Assembly (NCBI RefSeq): GCF_002995495.1
Contig: NZ_PVZV01000008.1
Location: 310,001 to 374,000, forward strand
DNA length: 64,000 bases
From: Actinocorallia populi
Lineage (GTDB): Bacteria; Actinomycetota; Actinomycetes; Streptosporangiales; Streptosporangiaceae
Reading direction: 5' to 3'
Position numbers and translations under genes: made by a program. Below, piece by piece: positions 16,162 through 24,880 of this stretch. The notes under the pieces are model-generated. The model was not told the DNA's origin. It worked only from the letters and a program-made list of their open reading frames with translations, and did no database searches. The stretch's first letter is position 1, and the number at the start of each line of letters is the position of its first letter.

Positions 16162-17334
16162 ATGAGGTCGGTCGTCGTCGCGCTCGTGGTCGCGGCCGCT
16201 GACGCGGTGATGCTGTTCGCCGGGGCGGGCGGTCCGCATCCGTGGGCGGTCGTGCAGGTGGCGGCCGTCGCCGTGGTGGCGGTGTCGGCGGAGCGGTGGC
16301 CCGCGACCGCGCTGTCGGCGGCGCTGGTGCTCGCGTTGTCCGGTGAGGGGAACGCGCTGCTCATGCTGACGGGGTACCGGGCGGGGCAGCGGGTCGTGTC
16401 ACGGACGGGCGCCGCCGTCGCCGTCGGGACGGCGGCCGCCTGTCTGGGCGGGCAGCTGTTCCTGTCCGTTGCGCCCGGCCTGGTGGGCAGGTATGTGATC
16501 TTCGTGGCGCTGCCGGCGGTGCTCGGCCGCTTCCTCGTGCAGCGCCGGAGCCTGCGGGCGGCGCGCGACGCGCACCAGAGGCAGTTGCGGCGGGAGCAGG
16601 CTCTGGTGGCCGACCAGGAACGGCTGCACGAGCGGCTGCGGATCGCCCGGGACGTCCACGATTCCCTGGGGCACCGGCTCAGCCTGCTGTCCATCCAGGC
16701 GGCCGCGCTCGAGGTGGCGCGCCTGCCGCCACCGCAGCGCGAGGCGGTGCTGGCACTCGCCGGAACCGCCCGCCGGGCGCTGGACGAACTGCACGAACTG
16801 GTCGGCACGCTGCGCGAGAGCGGAGAACCCCAGACCCGCTCCCTCGACGGGATCGACGATCTGGTGGAGGAGTTCCGCACCGCGGGCACGCCGGTGACGG
16901 TGCTGCGTGAAGGAACCACGTTCGCGTTGGGGCCGGTCGCCGAGCACGCCGCGTACCGGGTGGTGGAAGAGGGACTGACCAACGCCGCCAAGCACGCGCC
17001 GGGTCAGCCCGTCGCGGTCTCGCTGCAGGGCGAGGGCGACGCGTTCCTGGTGAGCGTCCGCAATCCGCTGCCGGAAGGCCACCGGCCAGGCCGCGCCGGA
17101 CACGGCCTGGCCGGGCTGGACGAACGGGTGGGGCTCGCCGGCGGGGCCTTCCACACCACGTCCTCGGAAGGGGAGTTCCGGCTCGTCGCCATGCTGCCGA
17201 CGACCGAAACCGCCGAGGAGACGGCGGAGCCGGTGCCGTCCGCCGGGGAAGACCGCCTGTGGATAGCCGCGCTCGTGCTCACCGCGGCGGCCATCATGGT
17301 GGTGGCCGGACCCGCAGGCACACCGGGAGGATGA
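16162..17334 (+). CDS. Sensor histidine kinase (HisKA_3 type)
   Basis: A 390-residue membrane kinase. About five N-terminal membrane segments (1-130) precede a HisKA_3 dimerisation domain with phospho-acceptor histidine in RIARDVHDSLGHRLSLL (about 160-176). A HATPase domain with N-box VVEEGLTNAAKHAP and G-box GHGLAGLDERVGLAGG follows. An extra hydrophobic segment at the extreme C-terminus (LWIAALVLTAAAIMVVAG) is unusual. It overlaps the response-regulator start by ATGA. The pair is convergent with an ABC exporter operon that it may control. Confidence 0.9.
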   Translation: MRSVVVALVVAAADAVMLFAGAGGPHPWAVVQVAAVAVVAVSAERWPATALSAALVLALSGEGNALLMLTGYRAGQRVVSRTGAAVAVGTAAACLGGQLFLSVAPGLVGRYVIFVALPAVLGRFLVQRRSLRAARDAHQRQLRREQALVADQERLHERLRIARDVHDSLGHRLSLLSIQAAALEVARLPPPQREAVLALAGTARRALDELHELVGTLRESGEPQTRSLDGIDDLVEEFRTAGTPVTVLREGTTFALGPVAEHAAYRVVEEGLTNAAKHAPGQPVAVSLQGEGDAFLVSVRNPLPEGHRPGRAGHGLAGLDERVGLAGGAFHTTSSEGEFRLVAMLPTTETAEETAEPVPSAGEDRLWIAALVLTAAAIMVVAGPAGTPGG

Positions 17335-17987
17335 CCCTCATGATCCGAGTCCTCGTCGCCGACGACGAGCCCCTCATCACCGCGGGCATCCGGACGGTGC
17401 TGGAGTCCGCGCCGGACATCCTGGTCGTCGCCGAGGTCGGCGACGGCGGGGCGGCGGTGGAGAAGGCGCTCGCACACCGCGTCGACGTCGTCCTGCTGGA
17501 CATCAACATGCCGGGAGCGGACGGGCTGGACGCGCTGGCCGAGTTGCGGCGGCACGCGCTGGACACGCGCGCGGTGGTGCTGACGGCCTTCGGCCAGGAG
17601 GCGAACGTGCTCCGCGCCCTGCAGGACGGCGCGGCGGGGTTCCTGCTCAAGAACTGCACCCCCGACGAACTGATCCGCGCGGTCCGCGCGGCACACGCCG
17701 GGGAGGCCTACCTCTCCCCGGCGGTGACCCGGCTCGTCCTCGGAATGGTCGACCCGCCCCTGGCGGGGCGGCGGCTGGAGGCACGCCAACGCCTGTCGGA
17801 GTTGAACGCGCGGGAGTCGGAGGTCGTCGCCCTCGTGGGCGAAGGCCTGTCCAACGCCGAGATCGGCCGCCGCCTGCACATGAGCGAGACCAGCATCAAG
17901 ACCTACGTCAGCCGCATCCTCGCCAAACTCGGCTGCGCCAACCGCGTCCAGGCGGCGCTGCTCGTCCGAGACGCCCGCGCCGCCTGA
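17331..17987 (+). CDS. NarL/FixJ-family response regulator
   Basis: A 218-residue regulator. The receiver domain has the acidic pair in VADDEP, the phospho-aspartate in LLDINMPGADG (about 55) and lysine in FLLKNC (about 105). The LuxR HTH is at about 155-210 (LNARESEVVALVGEGLSNAEIGRRLHMSETSIKTYVSRIL). Its start codon overlaps the kinase stop, so the two are coupled; an ATG at 17340 is an alternative. It belongs to the DesR-like class. Confidence 0.92.
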   Translation: MTLMIRVLVADDEPLITAGIRTVLESAPDILVVAEVGDGGAAVEKALAHRVDVVLLDINMPGADGLDALAELRRHALDTRAVVLTAFGQEANVLRALQDGAAGFLLKNCTPDELIRAVRAAHAGEAYLSPAVTRLVLGMVDPPLAGRRLEARQRLSELNARESEVVALVGEGLSNAEIGRRLHMSETSIKTYVSRILAKLGCANRVQAALLVRDARAA

Positions 17988-18051
17988 CCCGCCGCCCCGG
18001 ACATCGCACCGCCCGCCCCGGGCGCCCGAGTGCCTGAGGCGCCACCCGCCC

Positions 18052-18167
18052 CGGGCGTCCGGGTGGTCGGGGCGTCGCGTCGTTTGGTTCGGGTGTCCGG
18101 GACGGCGCGCCGTCCAGCCGGGTATCCGGGCGGCGGGCTGTCCGGCCCGCAGCCTCGGGTGTCCGGG
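18052..18167. repeat. Four copies of the dodecamer CGGG(C/T)(G/A)TCCGGG
   Basis: Copies begin at 18052, 18090, 18119 and 18156 (spacings 38, 29 and 37). They lie in the 238-base gap between the convergent response regulator and ABC permease. A 16-base perfect palindrome GGACGGC-GC-GCCGTCC at 18100-18115 could act as a bidirectional terminator. I see no gene in this gap. Confidence 0.55.
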
Positions 18168-18225
18168 TGGACGGGCGGGCGGTGTGCGGGGCCGTGGTGG
18201 GCGGCCGGGTGGTCGATCCGGGGGT

Positions 18226-19017
18226 TCAGGCGTCGCGGCGGCGCAGCACCAGGTATCCGCCCAGGGCGGCTGCGGCGGCCCAGAGGGCGAGGACGCCCAT
18301 CCCGGTCCACGGGCCGTAGTCGCGGGCCCAGCGCGGGTCGTCCTGGGGGCCGGCGAGATGCAGGAGCACCGTTCCGGCCTGGTCGGGGAGGTACTGGGTG
18401 ACGGCCTTGATCGCCGGGATGTTGCCGAGCCCCTGCGAGCCGAGGAAGAACAGCGGGAGCAGGATCCCGAGTGCGAGGGTGGAACTGCGGAGCATCGCCG
18501 CCACTCCCATGGCGAACAGGCTGATCAGCGTCAGGTACAGGCACGCGCCGGCGATCGCCGACGGTACGCCGTCGGCGAGCGGGGAGGTGCCCTTCGGGCC
18601 GAGGGCCGCCTGCGTGGTGAAGAAGGTGACCGGCACGGTGACCGCCGAGGCCGCGAGGACGATCCCCGTTCCGGTGAGCAGCTTGCAGCCGTAGAACAGG
18701 CCGCGCCGCGGCACCGCCAGGAGCGAGAGCCGGATCGTCCCCGAACCGTACTCGCCGCTCACGACGAGCACGCCGAACACCACCAGCGCGAGCTGGCCCA
18801 GGGTCAGGCTGTAGAAGGCGGCGAAGAGCGGGTCGAACGCCGACGGCCCGGTGTCGGCGGAGCCGCTCAGGGAGCCCGCCACCAGCCGGCCGAGCCCGAC
18901 GCTGAGGGCGAAGGCCGCCCCCAGGGCCCAGAGGGTCGACGGCACGGTCCGGATCTTGGTCCATTCGGCGAGGAGGACGGCCCCCATGCCCGGCCGGGCG
19001 GGCGCTTCCGCCGTCAT
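18226..19017 (-). CDS. ABC-2-type transporter permease
   Basis: A 263-residue membrane protein with six hydrophobic segments and the ABC-2 pattern. It has an N-terminal cytoplasmic LLAEWTKIRTVPSTLWAL, the loop GEYGSGTIRLSLLAVPRRG that contacts the ATPase, and a final segment ending LRRRDA. It is translationally coupled to the ATPase gene (ATGA overlap at 19014-19017). It probably exports a lipid, peptide or drug with its partner. The ATG at 19017 is fixed by the overlap. Confidence 0.88.
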   Translation of the reverse strand: MTAEAPARPGMGAVLLAEWTKIRTVPSTLWALGAAFALSVGLGRLVAGSLSGSADTGPSAFDPLFAAFYSLTLGQLALVVFGVLVVSGEYGSGTIRLSLLAVPRRGLFYGCKLLTGTGIVLAASAVTVPVTFFTTQAALGPKGTSPLADGVPSAIAGACLYLTLISLFAMGVAAMLRSSTLALGILLPLFFLGSQGLGNIPAIKAVTQYLPDQAGTVLLHLAGPQDDPRWARDYGPWTGMGVLALWAAAAALGGYLVLRRRDA

Positions 19018-19922
19018 CGGACCTCCCCCCGGTATTCGACGGCGTTCCCGGTGAGCCGCATGAACGCCTCCTCCAATGAGGCCGACCGCACGGTGGCCTC
19101 GTACAGGACGAGCCCGTGGGCCAGGGCCAGCTCGCCGATCGTCTGCGGTTCGCCGTCGTAGACCTCCAGCGCGCCGTCCGCCGCCTGCTTCACCACGAGG
19201 CCCTCCGCGGCCAGCACGTCGCGCATCCGCTCCGGTTCGCGCGTGCGGATCCGTACGCACGGACGGGTGCCGGTCTCGACGAGCTCCCGGACGGAGGTGT
19301 CGGCGAGCAGCCGTCCGCGCCCGATCACGATGAGGTGCTCCGCGGTCAGGGCCATCTCGCTCATCAGGTGGCTGGAGACGAACACCGTCCGGCCCTCCGC
19401 GGCCAGCCCCTTCAGCAGGTTCCTGATCCACAGCACGCCCTCGGGGTCCAGCCCGTTCACCGGCTCGTCCAGGAGCAGCACGGGCGGGTCTCCCAGCAGC
19501 GCCGCCGCGATGCCGAGCCGCTGGGCCATGCCGAGCGAGAATCCGCCCGCCCGCTTCCCGCCCGCGTCTTCCAGCCCGGCCAGCCGCAGGACCTCCCGCA
19601 CCCGCGCCTTGGAGATCCCGTTGCTCTGCGCGAGCCAGAGCAGATGGTGGTACGCGCTGCGCCGCCCGTGCACCGCCTTCGCGTCCAGCAGCGCCCCGAC
19701 CCGCCGCAGCGGCACGGGCAGCCCCCGGTAGCTCCTGCCGCCGATGCGGACCCGGCCCCCCGAGGGGCGGTCGAGGTCCAGGATCATGCGCATCGTGGTG
19801 GATTTTCCCGCGCCGTTGGGCCCGAGGAACCCGGTCACCAGGCCCGGCCGCACGGTGAAGGACAGGTCGTCGACCGCGACGGCGTCCCCGTAGCGCTTGC
19901 TGAGGTTCTCGACTTCGATCAC
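19014..19922 (-). CDS. ABC transporter ATP-binding protein (drug-export type)
   Basis: A 302-residue ATPase of the DrrA/CcmA-like class. Motifs are Walker A GFLGPNGAGKSTTMRMI, signature FSLGMAQRLGIA, Walker B VLLLDEPVNGLDPEG and the H-loop VSSHLMSEM. A C-terminal extension of about 80 residues is typical of this class. GTG 19922 is my start, with TTG 19931 as alternative. A longer frame to 20057 would cover the inverted repeat at 19963 and is not favoured. It forms an operon with the permease. Confidence 0.9.
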   Translation of the reverse strand: MIEVENLSKRYGDAVAVDDLSFTVRPGLVTGFLGPNGAGKSTTMRMILDLDRPSGGRVRIGGRSYRGLPVPLRRVGALLDAKAVHGRRSAYHHLLWLAQSNGISKARVREVLRLAGLEDAGGKRAGGFSLGMAQRLGIAAALLGDPPVLLLDEPVNGLDPEGVLWIRNLLKGLAAEGRTVFVSSHLMSEMALTAEHLIVIGRGRLLADTSVRELVETGTRPCVRIRTREPERMRDVLAAEGLVVKQAADGALEVYDGEPQTIGELALAHGLVLYEATVRSASLEEAFMRLTGNAVEYRGEVR

Positions 19923-19962
19923 CCGCTTCAAGCTAGGAGCCGGGATCTCCCCCCGCAGTCCT

Positions 19963-19980
19963 CGAAAGTCTCCACTTTCG
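19963..19980. promoter_or_regulatory. Inverted repeat in front of the ABC operon
   Basis: CGAAAGT-CTCC-ACTTTCG: 7-base perfect arms with a 4-base spacer, about 40 bases before the ABC ATPase start and in the divergent region to the LuxR-type regulator at 20062. Probable operator. Confidence 0.6.
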
Positions 19981-20061
19981 TCGACCGAAGTCGACACCGA
20001 CCGTTCGAAGCCGGGAGTCCGCGGAGACGTGGCGCGCGACAACCGGTAAACCGCCACAAAT

Positions 20062-22803
20062 TTGGTGAAAGTTGGTCATGATGGGGCGGTGGGTGATCAT
20101 CCCGTCGAGGTGTCCGCGCGTGAAGCCGAAGTGCTGGCGCTTCTGGGGCTACGGCTGGCGAACGCCCAGATCGCCGGACGCCTGCACGTGTCGGTGCGCA
20201 CGGTCGAGGGCCATGTCTCGTCGCTGCTGCGCAAGTACGGCGTGGCGGGCCGGAGCGAGCTGGCAGGCCTCGCCGGAACGGTCGGAGACGGCGCCCCGCC
20301 CCCGCAGGGCCGGCCGGCCGGGCTGCCGAAGGCCCGGACCTCCTTCATCGGACGTGCCGCTGAGCGTGAAGCCGTCCTGTCCGCGTTGCGGGACGGGCGG
20401 CTGGTGACGCTGCTGGGTCCCGGCGGAGTCGGCAAGACACGGCTGGCGATGGCCGTCGGGGAGGAGGTCGGCCCCCTGTTCCCGTTCGGCGGGGCGTTCG
20501 TCGACCTGGCTCCGGTCGACTCCGGGTTCGTGGCGCGGGCGGCGGCCGAGGCGCTGGGCGTGTCGGAGCGGCCGCGGCAGCCGCTGGAGGAGACCATCGC
20601 CGAACGGCTCGCACGGGGCCGGTCGCTGCTGATCCTGGACAACTGCGAGCACCTGCTGGACGCGGCGGCCGGTTTCGCCGAGCGCATCCTGTCGGCCTGC
20701 CCCGCCTCCACGATCCTGGCCACCAGCCGTGAACGGCTGGGCCTGCCCGGCGAGCAGGTCCTGCACGTCGGGCCGCTCCCGCTGGGCTCGGACGCCGAGC
20801 GGCTCTTCACCGACCGCGCCCTGGCCGCCGATCCCGACCACGCGGCCGATCCGGCGGTGGTCGCCGACCTGTGCGCCCGCCTGGACGGGCTGCCGCTGGC
20901 GATCGAGCTCGCGGCGGCCCGCAGCGCCTCGCTCGGCGCGTCGGGCCTGCTCACCGCGCTGGGCGACTACCTGCGGCTGCTGGCCGGAGGCCGCGGTCCC
21001 GCCGTACGGCACCGCTCGCTGCGCAGGGTGATCGGCTGGAGCCACGACCTGCTGGACGAGGAGGAGCGGACCCTGTGGCGCCGGTTGGCGGCCTTCACCG
21101 GCTCGTTCGACCTGACGGCGGTGTCGGCCGTCTGCGATGTCACGCCGGCCGCGGGCGCCGACATCCTCGGCCGGCTCGTGGACAAGAGCCTGGTGATGCA
21201 CCGGCGGGGGCCGGTGAGCCGGTGGCGGATGCTGGCGACCATCCGCGCCTGCGCCGCCGAGCGGCTCGAACTCAGCGGTGAACGGGCCGAGGTCCGGCAC
21301 CGGCACCTGGTCTGGGCCGCGGACACGGCGGCGGCACTGGAAGACCCCGAAGACGACCGGTGGTGCGAGGACTTCGACACCGTCGCCGCGGAACTGCGGG
21401 CGGCGCTGGCCGCGGCGCCTCCCGGCCCGCACCCCGTCTCGTACCGGCTGGCGCGCTCGCTCAGCCGGTTGTCCTACGCGCGCCGGTTCCTGGAGGAGTC
21501 CCAGGGCCACTACCAGCGGGCGGCCGGGTACGCCCCCACCGCGTCGGCCGCCGCCGACGCCTGGCGCAGCGCGGCGGACTGCGCGCAGGTCATGCACGAC
21601 ACCGGCAGGGCTTTCGAGTCGCGGCTCGCCTCGGCCGCCGCGGCCCGTACCGCCGGTGACGGCGACGCCCAGGCGATAGCGCTGGCTCGTGCGGCCGAGC
21701 TGGCCGGCCGGTTCCCGGCGACCTTCCGTGCCGAGATACCGCGCGACCGGCTGGGCGAGCTGCTCGAGGAGGCGGCCGGGGCGGGCTCTCCGGCCGATCC
21801 CGCCGTCGCCGCCCATCTGGCCTGCGCGGCGGCGTGGAACGCCGGTCCGCACAAGCTCGCCCCCGATCCGGTGCTCGGCGCGCGTGCCGTCGAAGCGGCG
21901 CGGGCCACCGCCGACCCGGTGCTGATCAGCGGTGCCCTGGACGCGCTGCGGACCGCCGCCGCCACGTCCGGACGGCTGCGGGACGCGCACCGGCTCAGCG
22001 GAGAACGGCTCGCCCTGCTGCCGCGCATGGACGCGGACGATCCGTACTCGGCCCCGGAGATCGACGACGTCTACGGCGGGGCGTGCGCCGACGCGGTCGC
22101 CGCCGGTGACCTTCCGGCAGCGACCGCCACCGCGCACCGGCTGCTCGCCGACGGCCTGCTCGGCGGGCACCCCTACCTGTCGGCGGCCAAGGTGATCCCG
22201 GCGCTGGTGCTCACCGGAGACCTCCCGGAGGCGCTGCGGTACGCCATCACGATGTGGGACAGCTGGCAGCGCGCAGGCCGTCCGCCCGCGTTCGGGCTGT
22301 CGGCGGCGGTCCACTTCACCTCGCTGGCCTACGGGCTGCTCGGCGACCGCGAGCTGTCCGAGCGGTGGCGCACCCGCGTCGACGCGGGTGTGGGCACCCG
22401 CAACCCGTTCCAGGACCAGCTCACGCCGCTCGCCTGCTTCACCGACGCGAGGATCGCCGTCCACACCGGCGACCTCTCCGATGCGGCAGGACTCCTGGAG
22501 CGTGCGTTCCGGCACGTTCCCGGTGCCCGTTACGAGCCGTACGCCCACGCCGCCGCCGTCGAACTCGCCGCCATGGCCGGGTTGCCCGAAGCGGAGAAGC
22601 AGCTGCCCGCGCTGGAGGCCGACGCCGAGCAGAACGACTGGGCCGGTGCCTGCCTGGAGCGTGTCAAGTGGCGCATCCACGGGGACGGCGCGGCCCTGGA
22701 GGCCTCCATCCAAAGCTGGGAGCGGTTGGGCGCCCGCTTCGAGCATGCCCGCACCCTCCTTCTCCGGCCGGACGTGGCCGAGTCCGCCGCGAGCCTTCGG
22801 TAA
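20062..22803 (+). CDS. LuxR-type regulator with NB-ARC ATPase domain (HTH at N-terminus)
   Basis: A 913-residue STAND-type regulator. An N-terminal LuxR HTH (about residues 15-70: VSAREAEVLALLGLRLANAQ, RLHVSVRTVEGHVSSLL) is followed by an NB-ARC ATPase at about 90-330 (P-loop LLGPGGVGKTRLA, Walker B LLILDNCEHLL, sensor ILATSRERLG, DGLPLAIELAAAR). The last 500 residues are TPR-like helices. In most large LuxR regulators the HTH is C-terminal; here it is at the front. The start is uncertain: TTG 20062, GTG 20065 or GTG 20089. It diverges from the ABC operon, a plausible target. Confidence 0.88.
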   Translation: MVKVGHDGAVGDHPVEVSAREAEVLALLGLRLANAQIAGRLHVSVRTVEGHVSSLLRKYGVAGRSELAGLAGTVGDGAPPPQGRPAGLPKARTSFIGRAAEREAVLSALRDGRLVTLLGPGGVGKTRLAMAVGEEVGPLFPFGGAFVDLAPVDSGFVARAAAEALGVSERPRQPLEETIAERLARGRSLLILDNCEHLLDAAAGFAERILSACPASTILATSRERLGLPGEQVLHVGPLPLGSDAERLFTDRALAADPDHAADPAVVADLCARLDGLPLAIELAAARSASLGASGLLTALGDYLRLLAGGRGPAVRHRSLRRVIGWSHDLLDEEERTLWRRLAAFTGSFDLTAVSAVCDVTPAAGADILGRLVDKSLVMHRRGPVSRWRMLATIRACAAERLELSGERAEVRHRHLVWAADTAAALEDPEDDRWCEDFDTVAAELRAALAAAPPGPHPVSYRLARSLSRLSYARRFLEESQGHYQRAAGYAPTASAAADAWRSAADCAQVMHDTGRAFESRLASAAAARTAGDGDAQAIALARAAELAGRFPATFRAEIPRDRLGELLEEAAGAGSPADPAVAAHLACAAAWNAGPHKLAPDPVLGARAVEAARATADPVLISGALDALRTAAATSGRLRDAHRLSGERLALLPRMDADDPYSAPEIDDVYGGACADAVAAGDLPAATATAHRLLADGLLGGHPYLSAAKVIPALVLTGDLPEALRYAITMWDSWQRAGRPPAFGLSAAVHFTSLAYGLLGDRELSERWRTRVDAGVGTRNPFQDQLTPLACFTDARIAVHTGDLSDAAGLLERAFRHVPGARYEPYAHAAAVELAAMAGLPEAEKQLPALEADAEQNDWAGACLERVKWRIHGDGAALEASIQSWERLGARFEHARTLLLRPDVAESAASLR

Positions 22804-22805
22804 GG

Positions 22806-22831
22806 GGGCGGCTCCCGTCCGGGAGCCGCCC
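22806..22831. terminator. Bidirectional terminator
   Basis: GGGCGGCTCCCG and CGGGAGCCGCCC form 12-base arms with a minimal TC loop, between the stops of the convergent regulator gene and the DUF1579 gene. Confidence 0.8.
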
Positions 22832-22840
22832 TCCCGCATG

Positions 22841-23323
22841 TCAGGCGGTCTTCGTGAGCGTGTAGGTCATCATGGGAGCCCAGGTGTCGTCACCGACGGG
22901 CACGTCGGAGTCGACGGTGATGCTGCCGTCGGCGTTGGGAGTGCGGCTGATCCGGGCGGGTCCTGTGACGATGAGGGAGTCGCCGGTGAAGCCGCCGTGG
23001 TACTTGCTGCCCGCGTCGTCGTAGGGGCCGAGGCTGTTGAAGAAGTGGGTGCGGAACCCGCCGGTGGCGGGGTCGTGGTCGAACATCTCGTAGCCGGAGT
23101 CGACCACTGCGGTTCCGGCGACCTCGAAGGTGCTGGTCCAGCGGTGGACGAGGAAGAAACCGCCTTCCATCCACGCGAACGTCTCCTCGCCGGTGATCTC
23201 GGTGGCGGGTCCCATGGGTCCTTCGACGGTCGAGCCCTTGAGGTCCCAGGTGCCGACGAGGAAGTCCAGCCGCTTCAGGGCGGGGTTCGGGGTCGGCATC
23301 TCGAACTCGGTGTTCTCCGACAT
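22841..23323 (-). CDS. DUF1579-family protein
   Basis: A 160-residue cytosolic protein. The pattern LKRLDFLVGTWDLKGST, the repeated GEETFAWMEGGFFLVHRW and the beta-strand-rich remainder match the DUF1579 / SRPBCC-neighbour calycin-like family. Function is unknown. AAGGGAA precedes the ATG at 23323; the longer open frame starting at 23428 is non-coding in character. It is monocistronic and convergent with the large LuxR-type regulator. Confidence 0.8.
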   Translation of the reverse strand: MSENTEFEMPTPNPALKRLDFLVGTWDLKGSTVEGPMGPATEITGEETFAWMEGGFFLVHRWTSTFEVAGTAVVDSGYEMFDHDPATGGFRTHFFNSLGPYDDAGSKYHGGFTGDSLIVTGPARISRTPNADGSITVDSDVPVGDDTWAPMMTYTLTKTA

Positions 23324-23467
23324 GGTCGGTTCCCTTCGTTTGCGCCGGGGGCGTTCCGTTTTCCTGTCGCCCTCAGCATGCGCCTCAGGGCCGTGCCCGG
23401 ACATCCGTGGCGACCACCTGCCCACCACGCGCCGACCACGTGCCGACCCCGCACCGCCGCCGGGGGC

Positions 23468-24355
23468 TCAGCGGCGGCTCAGGAGGTCGGTGACGCGGCT
23501 GAAGTCGTCCGCGCCGTGGCCCAGGCCGATGACGCGGCGGGCCAGGCCCTCGGTCGCGCGCATCACGCTCGCGTCGATGCCGTGGGCCTCGGAGGCGTGG
23601 ATGATGTGGGCCATGGTGGAGGCCGCCGAGGTGATCGGGTTGCCGTCCCCGGGGAAGACGCCGGCCTCCACGTTCTCCGCGGTCTCCCCGAAGATCGGCG
23701 GGAGGATCGCGGCGATGCCCTGGGCGAACGGTGCCAGTTCCCGCGGGGTGACGCCCTCCGCCTGCGCCACCGCGAGGGCGTGCGCGTAGCCCGCCATCGA
23801 GGTCCAGAAGATGTCGAGCAGCGCGATGTCGTACGCCGCCGCCCGGCCGATCTCCTCGCCGAGGTGGGTGTGGGTGCCGCCCAGCGCCGCCAGGGCCGGC
23901 CGGTGCTCCTGGTAGAGGTCCTCCGGGCCGCTGTGGATGAACACCGCGTGGGGCGTCCCGATGGTCGTGGTCGGCGTCATGATCGCGCCGTCGAGGTAGC
24001 GGACGCCGTGCGCGGCCGCCCAGCTCGCGGTGTCGCGGGCCCGGTCCGGGGTGTCGGCGGTCAGGTTCACGACGGTGCGCCCCTTGAGCGCGCCGGTGAC
24101 CGCGTCGCGCCGCAGGACGGAGTCGGCCGCGTCGTAGTTCACCACGCAGACCACGACCAGGTCGCTCGCGGCGACCGCTTCCTCCGCCGATCCCGCGCCG
24201 ACGGCTCCGCGCGCGACCAGCTCCCGGTCCCTGCCCGGCGTCCGGTTCCAGACCGTGGTCCGCAGCCCGGCGTCCAGGAACGCGCCGGCCAGGGCACGGC
24301 CCATCGGCCCGAGCCCGAGCACGGTGACGGCAGACTGGTCGGAGTAGGTGGACAT
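23468..24355 (-). CDS. Imine-reductase-like NAD(P)-dependent oxidoreductase
   Basis: A 295-residue protein of the 6-phosphogluconate/beta-hydroxyacid dehydrogenase superfamily. It has an N-terminal Rossmann fold (VTVLGLGPMGRALAGAF, then the NADP-type WNRTPGR at 36-42) and a helical C-terminal dimer domain. The stretch LDGAIMTPTTTIGTP and the absence of the catalytic lysine of beta-HADs, with an Asp-rich AYDIALLDIFW near 176-181, resemble actinomycete imine reductases. These reduce cyclic imines with NADPH. Substrate is unknown. It diverges from an HxlR regulator. Confidence 0.8.
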   Translation of the reverse strand: MSTYSDQSAVTVLGLGPMGRALAGAFLDAGLRTTVWNRTPGRDRELVARGAVGAGSAEEAVAASDLVVVCVVNYDAADSVLRRDAVTGALKGRTVVNLTADTPDRARDTASWAAAHGVRYLDGAIMTPTTTIGTPHAVFIHSGPEDLYQEHRPALAALGGTHTHLGEEIGRAAAYDIALLDIFWTSMAGYAHALAVAQAEGVTPRELAPFAQGIAAILPPIFGETAENVEAGVFPGDGNPITSAASTMAHIIHASEAHGIDASVMRATEGLARRVIGLGHGADDFSRVTDLLSRR

Positions 24356-24404
24356 GGAGCAACTCCTTCAATGGCAATGACAAACAGTGACGAATGGGGG
24401 GAAA

Positions 24405-24755
24405 ATGACGCGTGGCCGCGCCCGTGACCTGAACGTCTGCGGGGTGACCGCCGCGATCGCGGTGATCGACGGCAAATGGAAGACGGCCCTGCTCTGGCTG
24501 CTGGAGTCCGGGCCTCAGCGACCCGGCGAGCTGCGCCGGAGGCTGCCGGGCCTCACCGAGAAGGTGCTGACCCAGGCGCTCCGCGAGATGGAGGCGGACG
24601 GACTGGTGCACCGCGAGGTGCACGACGTCCTGCCGCTGAAGACCGAGTACTCCCTGACGGAGTTCGGCCGCGAGCTCTCCGAGATGCTGGCCCCTCTCTC
24701 CGACTGGGGCCACCGCCGCCTGGAGAGGCTCGCCGAGGCGCAGTCGGCCTCCTGA
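24405..24755 (+). CDS. HxlR-family transcriptional regulator
   Basis: A 116-residue winged-helix protein. The family core is visible: CGVTAAIAVIDGKWKTALLWLL, the recognition part RPGELRRRLPGLTEKVLTQALREM and the wing VHREVHDVLPLKTEYSLTEFG. HxlR proteins respond to aldehydes, quinones or redox stress, often through an N-terminal cysteine, here in LNVCGV. The ATG at 24405 has GGGGGGA upstream. It diverges from the imine-reductase-like gene over about 50 bases, so local control of that gene is likely. Confidence 0.88.
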   Translation: MTRGRARDLNVCGVTAAIAVIDGKWKTALLWLLESGPQRPGELRRRLPGLTEKVLTQALREMEADGLVHREVHDVLPLKTEYSLTEFGRELSEMLAPLSDWGHRRLERLAEAQSAS

Positions 24756-24880
24756 CGCGGTGTCCCTCCTTTCCCCGCGCCGGGCGGTTCTTCCCGCCGC
24801 CCATGACAAGCTTCGCCTTCGCGCCGCCCGCTGTCGAGTACCCACAAAAAAGTGGGTACCGCGGGCGGCCCGTCAGGGCG

